8,917 nt of DNA from JBFFSQ01 sp041572275 (GTDB lineage Bacteria > Pseudomonadota > Gammaproteobacteria > SZUA-229). Shown here in pieces: positions 1 through 5,659 of the stretch. The stretch covers positions 1 to 8,917 of the forward strand of contig JBFFSQ010000118.1 in assembly GCA_041572275.1 (NCBI GenBank), in the 5' to 3' direction. The notes under the pieces are model-generated. The model was not told the DNA's origin. It worked only from the letters and a program-made list of their open reading frames with translations, and did no database searches. The position numbers and the translations under genes were made by a program. Numbering within the stretch: position 1 is the stretch's first letter; each line of letters starts with the position of its first letter.

Positions 1-131
1 AGTGCATGGATGGCAGTTTCAACCAGCCAGTGACTTGGCTTATCGTCCATCTGGGCTATCAGGCCAAAACCGCAGGAATCTTTTTCAAAAGCCGAATTGT
101 ACAGTCCAGATGTTGGAATTCTGTTGCTCAT
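1..131 (-). CDS. gltB: Glutamate synthase (NADPH) large subunit, N-terminal fragment (runs off left edge)
   Basis: The protein is the large subunit of glutamate synthase, which transfers the amide nitrogen of glutamine to 2-oxoglutarate to give two glutamates. It works in the cytoplasm with GltD. Only 43 codons and two bases are visible. The minus-strand translation starts MSNRIPTSGLYNSAF, and the motif CGFGLIAQMDDKPSHW begins at residue 20. In this family Cys20 would become the N-terminal nucleophile of the class II glutaminase domain after removal of the short propeptide, here 19 residues. The downstream match (PSHW..ETAIHAL) fits the family well. ATG at 131 is the only ATG in frame before an upstream TGA at 192-194. 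No clear Shine-Dalgarno sequence precedes it. The full gene should be about 1,500 codons and continue to the left. The damX-like gene upstream matches the usual gammaproteobacterial order. Confidence 0.93.
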   Translation of the reverse strand, partial: MSNRIPTSGLYNSAFEKDSCGFGLIAQMDDKPSHWLVETAIHA

Positions 132-195
132 AAGTTGTACCGTAACGAAATCTATGTCATCCGGGTAGACCAGTCTGCCCGGCAAAAGGGATCAA

Positions 196-224
196 ATTTT
201 ACCCTTCTATGCGATGATGATCAA
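196..224 (-). promoter_or_regulatory. Predicted sigma70-type promoter for gltB
   Basis: On the minus strand a -35 box TTGATC (219-224, four of six consensus bases) and a -10 box TAAAAT (196-201, five of six) are separated by exactly 17 bases. Transcription would start near position 189, leaving a leader of about 58 nt before the gltB ATG. A short inverted repeat, AAGGG/CCCTT (202-206 and 186-190), flanks the -10 box and could be an operator or chance. The promoter lies in the 227-bp gap between the damX-like stop and gltB. I found no convincing Rho-independent terminator in that gap. This is inference from consensus matching only. Confidence 0.55.
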
Positions 225-358
225 ATGAGACAGACCATGATTGTGTTTTCAGTGTGCATATACGTGCTGATCGGGAAGTCATGGCGGTGAAAATCTGGAA
301 ATGGCTAGGACTTGAGGCTGTGTAGATGACAGCTTTTGAAGGCGGCTGGTAGCTTGGC

Positions 359-2026
359 CTAGCGCATGCTTTTGTGTATGGCCTGCAGGCTCTTGACCCA
401 GGGGCGAGCCTGTCTGAGCCCTGCCGGCAGACGGCTAATAGCGTTTCGGGCAATATCACGATTGCCATAAAAACGGTGTACCAGTACATACCAGGGTTTG
501 CCATTAAGCTCAGTCATAAACCAGGCGCTATCGGCACCTAGACGGTGCTGACGGGCAAATTTAATCAGGGTGTCCGGGTCCCTTGCGCCTAGCACCTGCA
601 GTGTCCAGTTGTCAGGGTTTTGTTGCTTGAGCCAGGCTGGGTTTTTCAATCCCATGGCATCCAGTTGCTGTAATACTGGCACCTGGTTGCTTGTTGCAGG
701 TATTGGCGCTGTCACCGTTTCTACAGGGCTGGGCATCTTTTCGGAGGAATAGGTTTGCCGGGCTGGCTCTGTTGTTACTGTGGTTTCGATCGGAGCTGGG
801 GCAATATCAACAGTTTCAGGGATGACGGGTTCAATGGCAGCCTCAACTACAGGTGTGGATGAGACCATCATGTCTTCTCGCGTATTTTCGCTGACTGGCA
901 GAGCTTCGCTGTCGGTCACAGGAGGAGTAGTCTCGGTGATCAGGTCTTTTAGAGTGTCGTTGTCTACTGGAGTATCAGTTACTGTATCCAGGTCCTGTGG
1001 CTGATCTGGCAGCTGAATATCACTCTGAACAGTCGTTAATTCCTCGATTTCTTTGATTTGATTGGGTGTCTGTAGCGTCGGTGCGGGAACCGGTGCGATC
1101 TTCGGTGATGTTGTCTGGGTTTGTTGTGGTTGAGGTGTCTCGGTGAACAGCAAGAGATAGCTGCCTAATCCTGCTAAGGCAACCAGTATCAATATGATCA
1201 TCAGGCGAACCGGGCGTGTAAGTTGCAGGCTGGGGCGACTGTTTTTCTTGCGGGCCATAGTGTCAAGCATGGTCGTTGCCAGTGACATAATTGCACTGGG
1301 TGTACCGGCGGACTTTTTAACAATCAGCTCGAGTTGTTTGTCGTCCAGCGGGACGTGTTCTGTGACGCCGGCAGTCTTCAGACGGTGATTAATGAAAGCC
1401 TGAATTTGTTTTGGGGTAAAGGCTGGTAGAGATTGTACGTATAATTGGCTATGGTCAAGATTACTGATTTGTTCCAATGTACTGGCCATGCCGGGATTGG
1501 CGAGTAGCAGGAGTTTAAGCTGGACTTCCTTGTCGTCGGCAAGTTGTTGTTTGTAGCGTAATAGTTCCTGCAGTGTGGTGTCGCTGAGCAAATGGGCATC
1601 ATCGATGATCAGTGCTGGCATCTGGTCAAATACAGATAGGCGTTTGAGGTTGTCATCCAGGTAATTGGCATCACCCTGGTCTTGAAGGTGTATCGACATT
1701 TTTTGCTGGATCTGGACCAGTGTGTCAGTGGCTTCAGCTTGTATTGGTAACAGGAACAAGCTGGGTGACTGAATCTGGAACATGCGGCGAAACAGGGTGG
1801 TTTTACCACTGCCATATGGGCCTTCGACTATGAGGATCAGTTCACTGAATTCGAGGTGGTGCTTGAGGCTTCCAAATAATTTTGCCAGTACAGGATCAGA
1901 ATAGATGGCTTCCTCAGATAATATTGAGGTTGTAAACGGCTGCTGTTTTAAACCCAGGAACTCCAGTGTCTGAGGTTTGAGTAACAGATTATCCTGTGAT
2001 TTTGGGTGCGTCTGTTTTGCCATCAT
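359..2026 (-). CDS. damX: DamX-like protein: AAA (ExeA-type) ATPase domain, one transmembrane helix, SPOR domain
   Basis: This is a bitopic inner-membrane protein probably acting at the division septum. Residues about 20-260 form an ExeA/GspA-like AAA domain, with Walker A GPYGSGKTT (69-77) and Walker B ALIIDDAH (138-145). A basic stretch (KK, RPVR) precedes a transmembrane helix at about 275-294. A roughly 170-residue Pro/Thr/Val/Glu-rich periplasmic linker follows. A SPOR domain closes the protein at about 472-548 (NWTLQVLGARDPDTL; later PWYVLVHRFYGNR). SPOR domains bind denuded septal glycan strands, which in DamX targets the protein to the divisome. The gene starts 88 bp after the dgt-like stop. 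ATGs at 2026 and 2023 are adjacent and the ribosome site is weak (AGAG), so the second ATG is possible. E. coli DamX has the TM-linker-SPOR layout but no obvious functional ATPase, so the intact nucleotide motifs here suggest an active enzyme. Fold and localisation are confident, cellular role less so. Confidence 0.88.
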   Translation of the reverse strand: MMAKQTHPKSQDNLLLKPQTLEFLGLKQQPFTTSILSEEAIYSDPVLAKLFGSLKHHLEFSELILIVEGPYGSGKTTLFRRMFQIQSPSLFLLPIQAEATDTLVQIQQKMSIHLQDQGDANYLDDNLKRLSVFDQMPALIIDDAHLLSDTTLQELLRYKQQLADDKEVQLKLLLLANPGMASTLEQISNLDHSQLYVQSLPAFTPKQIQAFINHRLKTAGVTEHVPLDDKQLELIVKKSAGTPSAIMSLATTMLDTMARKKNSRPSLQLTRPVRLMIILILVALAGLGSYLLLFTETPQPQQTQTTSPKIAPVPAPTLQTPNQIKEIEELTTVQSDIQLPDQPQDLDTVTDTPVDNDTLKDLITETTPPVTDSEALPVSENTREDMMVSSTPVVEAAIEPVIPETVDIAPAPIETTVTTEPARQTYSSEKMPSPVETVTAPIPATSNQVPVLQQLDAMGLKNPAWLKQQNPDNWTLQVLGARDPDTLIKFARQHRLGADSAWFMTELNGKPWYVLVHRFYGNRDIARNAISRLPAGLRQARPWVKSLQAIHKSMR

Positions 2027-2114
2027 GCTCTAGTCTAGTTTTCAAGTAATGGAATCTAAGTGTATCCACTACGGTTATTATCCGGCGGTTTAGTATTTTT
2101 TTGTGTGATGTCAT

Positions 2115-3299
2115 TCAGGTTGTCAGATTAACGAATGACAATTGTCGTGGATTAAAAATGCGCTCGTATTCGACAATGGCATAGCGATCTGTCATGCCAG
2201 CTATGTAGTCGGCGATGCCACGAGCCGTCCCGCTGTCACCAAATTGGTCGCTGAGTTTTTCACAGTGCAGGCGAGAATCCGGCGGCAGAATGTTTGGATC
2301 ATCCATAAAGGTCTCAAATAGTGCAGTAAGCACATTCATGGCTTTTCGGGTCATACGATGGACGCGGTAATGGCGATACAGGTTTTTGCGCAGGAAGCGT
2401 TTTAACTCCAGGTTCTGTCGAATCATGTCCTCACTGAAACTGATTAGATAGTCGTTTTGCTGGCGAACCTCATCCGGGTGCGAGAGATTGAGGGAGGTTA
2501 AGGACTGCCTGCTGGTTTCAATCAGGTCCACCACCATGACATTAATCATGCGTCGAATAATTTCGTGTATTTGGCGGCGTTCGTTAAGATTGGGGTAGAG
2601 GGCTTTTACTTTATCATGCTGCTCGCGGAACAGCTGAATATCCATCAGTTGTGCAATTGTGATCAGTCCATAGCGCAGGCCATCATCAATGTCATGATTG
2701 TTATAGGCGATTTCATCGGCCAGATCACATGCCTGTGCTTCCAGTGCTGGTTGATTGCGTTCCAGAAAACGTTGGCCCAGTTCACCCAGACGCCTGGCAT
2801 CTTTTTTTGAGCAGTGCTTGAGTATGCCTTCTCTGGATTCGAAGGTCAGGTTGAGGCCGTCGAATTCAGCATATTTTTCCTCGAGCTCATCCACCACACG
2901 TAGTGACTGGAGGTTGTGTTCGAAACCACCATAGTCTTTCATGCAGTGATTTAATGCATCCTGTCCAGCATGACCAAATGGAGCATGACCCAGGTCGTGG
3001 GAGAGGGCAATAGTCTCGGCCAGATCTTCGTGAAGATGCATTTCCCGAGCAATGGAGCGAGCGATCTGAGAGACCTCAAGGGAATGAGTGAGACGTGTTC
3101 TGAACAGGTCGCCTTCATGGTTAACAAATACCTGAGTTTTATATTCAAGCCTGCGGAAGGCAGCAGAATGGATGATGCGGTCGCGATCACGCTGGTACTG
3201 GTTGCGATGTACCGGTGCTGGTTCAGAAAAAACACGTCCCCTGGATGTGGCTTCAGTGCTGGCATAGGCGGCCAGTTGTTGGGATGCGTGTTTTTCCAT
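2115..3299 (-). CDS. dgt: Deoxyguanosinetriphosphate triphosphohydrolase-like HD-domain protein
   Basis: This is a predicted cytoplasmic dNTP triphosphohydrolase, releasing the deoxynucleoside and tripolyphosphate. The HD-superfamily metal site is complete: His72 in RTRLTHSLEV, His101-Asp102 in LSHDLGHAPFGHAG, and Asp195 in DLADEIAYNNHDIDDG. The N-terminal segment YQRDRDRIIHSAAFRRLEYK (35-54) is typical of the dGTPase family. At 394 residues it matches the shorter dGTPase-like (type 2) proteins rather than the roughly 505-residue E. coli Dgt, so preference for dGTP cannot be assumed. The ATG shares one base with the aroB stop (TAATG), and no strong Shine-Dalgarno sequence precedes it. Translation is therefore probably coupled to aroB. 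Family assignment is firm, while substrate is inferred. Confidence 0.92.
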   Translation of the reverse strand: MEKHASQQLAAYASTEATSRGRVFSEPAPVHRNQYQRDRDRIIHSAAFRRLEYKTQVFVNHEGDLFRTRLTHSLEVSQIARSIAREMHLHEDLAETIALSHDLGHAPFGHAGQDALNHCMKDYGGFEHNLQSLRVVDELEEKYAEFDGLNLTFESREGILKHCSKKDARRLGELGQRFLERNQPALEAQACDLADEIAYNNHDIDDGLRYGLITIAQLMDIQLFREQHDKVKALYPNLNERRQIHEIIRRMINVMVVDLIETSRQSLTSLNLSHPDEVRQQNDYLISFSEDMIRQNLELKRFLRKNLYRHYRVHRMTRKAMNVLTALFETFMDDPNILPPDSRLHCEKLSDQFGDSGTARGIADYIAGMTDRYAIVEYERIFNPRQLSFVNLTT

Positions 3300-4375
3300 T
3301 AGTAACTGTCTTCAATTGTTTCAGTTAGTGCTTGTTGGCTATAGTCGCGAGTGACAATGGCGTGGCCTAATGACTGGAACAAAATTAGTTTTAAGACACC
3401 ATCTGAAACTTTCTTGTCAACGGCCATTAAATCAAGAAAATTCTGTGTACTCATTTCCCTGGGTGCAGTGACTGGCAGATTGGCGCGCTCGATAATGTCA
3501 ATGGTTCGATCTACATCAGTGGTGGAAATCCAGCCCAGCTTTTCAGACATACGTGCGGCCATAACCATTCCGCTGGCCACAGCTTCACCGTGTAACCATT
3601 TACCATAACCCATTCCGGTTTCAATAGCGTGACCGAAAGTGTGGCCAAGATTGAGCAGGGCTCTTTGGTCGCTTTCTTTTTCGTCAGCTGCGACCACTTC
3701 AGCCTTGTTCTGGCAGGATCGTTCAATAGCATAGGCCAGGGCTTCAGGATCACGCTCAGTCAAGCGGTCAATGTTCGTTTCCAGCCACTCAAGGAATTCC
3801 AGGTCACGTATCAGGCCGTATTTGATCACTTCCGCAATCCCGGCACTGAGTTGGCGATCTTCCAGCGTCTTTAATGTTTCAGTATCTGCGATGACGGCAC
3901 GAGGCTGATAAAAGGCCCCGATCATATTTTTGCCGAGCGGGTGATTGACGGCAGTTTTTCCACCCACGGATGAGTCTACCTGCGATAGTAGCGTGGTCGG
4001 AATCTGTATCAGGTGTACACCGCGTTGATAACTGGCGGCAGCAAAGCCGGTGATGTCACCGATGACGCCGCCACCAAGGGCGATTAAGGTGCAGTTACGA
4101 TCAAAGCGGTTGCTCAGCAGGCAGTCATAAATTTTATTCAGGGTATCGAGGTTTTTGTATTCCTCGCCATCGGGTAATACCAATGTCTTATATTTCAAGC
4201 CCTTAAGTGAGGCTTCAACCCGTTTCATATATAGAGGTGCAACGGTTTCGTTGCTTACAATCAACGCGCTGTTGCCAGGGATGTGTTGAGTTAACAGCTC
4301 GGGTTGGTCGAGCAGGTCTTTGCCAATATAAATCGGGTAGCTGCGCTCACCCAGGTCAACTTTCAGTGTGATCAT
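3299..4375 (-). CDS. aroB: 3-dehydroquinate synthase
   Basis: AroB converts DAHP to 3-dehydroquinate, the second shikimate-pathway step, in the cytoplasm using NAD+ and a divalent metal. The 358-residue length is standard. Visible motifs are DGEEYKN (69-75), the NAD-binding GGGVIGDITGF (101-111), SSVGGKTAVNHPLGKNMIG (135-153) and AEVIKYG (181-187), followed by LGHTFGHAIETG and HGEAVASGM. Metal ligands expected from family knowledge are present: Glu182, His245 and His262. The start overlaps the aroK stop by four bases (ATGA) and has no separate Shine-Dalgarno sequence, implying coupled translation with aroK. The stop overlaps the next gene as TAATG. Nothing appears truncated or missing. Confidence 0.98.
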   Translation of the reverse strand: MITLKVDLGERSYPIYIGKDLLDQPELLTQHIPGNSALIVSNETVAPLYMKRVEASLKGLKYKTLVLPDGEEYKNLDTLNKIYDCLLSNRFDRNCTLIALGGGVIGDITGFAAASYQRGVHLIQIPTTLLSQVDSSVGGKTAVNHPLGKNMIGAFYQPRAVIADTETLKTLEDRQLSAGIAEVIKYGLIRDLEFLEWLETNIDRLTERDPEALAYAIERSCQNKAEVVAADEKESDQRALLNLGHTFGHAIETGMGYGKWLHGEAVASGMVMAARMSEKLGWISTTDVDRTIDIIERANLPVTAPREMSTQNFLDLMAVDKKVSDGVLKLILFQSLGHAIVTRDYSQQALTETIEDSY

Positions 4376-4905
4376 GTCTGTTGTTTGTGCTGATAGATTT
4401 TAAGTTGCTCAAGGATAACGTTAATTACTGAACGAATCGACTTTTCACCGGTATTTATCGTGATATCGGCAGTCTCCCGGTACAGCGGTTCACGGATTTC
4501 CATCAGCTCGCGTAATTTTGCCGCCGGGTCGGCAGTTTGCAATAACGGACGGTTTTTGTCGTGGCTGGTACGTTCAATCAGGTATTTGATATCGCTGTGT
4601 AAATAGATAACCGTACCACGTTCCTTTAGATGCTGGCGGTTTTCTGGTGCCAGCACGGCGCCGCCGCCAGTGGCAAGAATGATACCGTTTTTCTGGGTGA
4701 GCTCATCAATGACTTCCTGTTCACGTTTGCGAAAGCCGGCTTCGCCTTCCAGTTCGAAAATGAGTGGTATATCGGCACCGGTTTTCTCTTCAATGACTCG
4801 GTCACTGTCGATGAATTCAAGGTGGAGGCGTTTGGATAGCTGACGCCCCATGGTGGTTTTACCCGCTCCCATGGGGCCGATGAGAAAGATATTGGTCAAT
4901 TGCAT
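4372..4905 (-). CDS. aroK: Shikimate kinase
   Basis: AroK phosphorylates shikimate at O3 using ATP, the fifth shikimate-pathway step, in the cytoplasm. The 177-residue length is normal. Walker A is GPMGAGKTT (10-18). Shikimate-contacting residues lie in FIDSDRVIE (Asp33, Asp35), FRKRE (Arg59) and ATGGGAVL (Gly80-82). The LID region HDKNRPLL contains Arg119. The gene lies 32 nt after the lipoprotein stop and overlaps aroB by four bases. In the canonical gammaproteobacterial order aroK directly follows pilQ; here the lipoprotein gene intervenes. The ribosome site is weak (AAG near position -5). The ATG at 4905 gives the expected short N-terminus (MQLTNIFLIG), so the start is well supported. Confidence 0.98.
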   Translation of the reverse strand: MQLTNIFLIGPMGAGKTTMGRQLSKRLHLEFIDSDRVIEEKTGADIPLIFELEGEAGFRKREQEVIDELTQKNGIILATGGGAVLAPENRQHLKERGTVIYLHSDIKYLIERTSHDKNRPLLQTADPAAKLRELMEIREPLYRETADITINTGEKSIRSVINVILEQLKIYQHKQQT

Positions 4906-4929
4906 TGCTTATGTGCGAAATCGGCAGGC

Positions 4930-4941
4930 ATAAGGCCTTAT
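4930..4941. repeat. 12-bp perfect palindrome over the lipoprotein stop codon
   Basis: ATAAGGCCTTAT is self-complementary over all 12 bases and contains the TAA stop of the lipoprotein gene, just ahead of aroK. It is too short and lacks the U-tract for a terminator. It may be a protein-binding site or chance. Confidence 0.35.
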
Positions 4942-5639
4942 TTCACTACCAGCAGATCCATTTCTGTTCTGGCATAGATTGTTTTTGTTGTGGTTGTGCT
5001 ACAGCGTGGTGTGTCGTTACAGCTTGCACCATTATAAAGAGTGTCACCTGCTGTATGCGCGCCATCACCGTCTATATCAACATAAAAGTCAACTCCGGGA
5101 GTGTAGAAGCCGTCATCATCGCGATCCAGAAACGGCTCATCCGTGTCGATGAACGTTTCACCGGCATCTAGGGCGCCATTGGTCTGTGTGTCGATAAATG
5201 CTTCCTCACCAACAGTGTATGCAGTAATAGCGTTAATGTAGCTGGCTGGATAGTTGTAAAGCAAAGAAAAGTCTAATTCACTGGTCCATGTGATGGAACA
5301 AGTGCCGGTGGAGTCTATTGTGCAGCTGCTTGCACTTAACAGGCCATACTCTGTTCTAAAGTATACTGTGCCGCTGGTAACCTTGGCATTGACCCTGTCG
5401 CCAGCCGTAGCAGTGATGGTAACTGTGACACCGCCATGTTCGATAATGCCTCCGCCTGTTGCTGTCTCATCAGTGACAACTTCAGGGTTAATCTCAGACA
5501 GGCCAACAGAAAAGTGACTGGATGATATAACACCAATTGTGGAGGTTGGTTGATCACTAAAGCCATCTACATCGCCACCACACGAAGCGAGTAGGGCTGA
5601 TGCCAGCAGGCTGCTAAGAATTTTGACTATGTTGTTCAT
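4938..5639 (-). CDS. Predicted Ig-like lipoprotein with acidic EF-hand-like loops, unknown function
   Basis: I do not recognise a named family. The product from ATG 5639 is 233 residues; an in-frame TTG at 5645 would add two. A lipoprotein signal ends in lipobox LLAS-Cys20-Gly-Gly. The Gly at +2, with no Asp at +2, fits outer-membrane sorting. Residues about 65-122 are beta-rich and Thr/Val-rich (GGVTVTITATAGDRV ... DSTGTCSITWTS), resembling a bacterial Ig-like (Big_1/invasin-type) domain. Cys106 and Cys114 could form a disulfide. Residues 150-199 hold three acidic loops: DTQTNGALDAGE, DRDDDGFYTPGVD and DIDGDGAHTAGD. The first and third fit the 12-residue EF-hand spacing and suggest calcium binding. 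A second Cys pair (207, 213) follows. The start lies 20 nt after the pilQ stop and 32 nt before aroK, so it should be co-transcribed with pilus genes. A role at the secretin or cell surface is inference only. Confidence 0.82.
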   Translation of the reverse strand: MNNIVKILSSLLASALLASCGGDVDGFSDQPTSTIGVISSSHFSVGLSEINPEVVTDETATGGGIIEHGGVTVTITATAGDRVNAKVTSGTVYFRTEYGLLSASSCTIDSTGTCSITWTSELDFSLLYNYPASYINAITAYTVGEEAFIDTQTNGALDAGETFIDTDEPFLDRDDDGFYTPGVDFYVDIDGDGAHTAGDTLYNGASCNDTPRCSTTTTKTIYARTEMDLLVVK

Positions 5640-5649
5640 AAACAATATT

Positions 5650-5654
5650 ACCTC
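5650..5654 (-). promoter_or_regulatory. Shine-Dalgarno sequence of the lipoprotein gene (start ambiguous)
   Basis: GAGGT lies in the 20-nt gap after pilQ. It is 4 nt from the in-frame TTG at 5645 and 10 nt from the ATG at 5639. The spacing favours TTG and the codon favours ATG. The two products differ by two N-terminal residues and keep the same lipobox. Confidence 0.6.
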
Positions 5655-5659
5655 AGCCT

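Noticed and set aside
6..290. Plus-strand open frame of 94 codons at the left edge
   Set aside because: It overlaps the gltB start and its promoter in antisense, has no recognisable protein features, and is best explained as a shadow.
317..333. Hairpin GCTGT/ACAGC followed by TTTT on the plus strand, considered as a terminator
   Set aside because: The stem is only 5 bp with a 7-base loop, and the T-run is on the plus strand where no gene ends. On the minus strand, where the damX-like gene ends, there is no U-tract.
2027..2114. Possible promoter for the damX-like gene in the 88-bp gap after dgt
   Set aside because: A -10-like GATAAT is present on the minus strand, but no acceptable -35 lies 16-18 bp upstream. 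The A-rich run alone is not enough.
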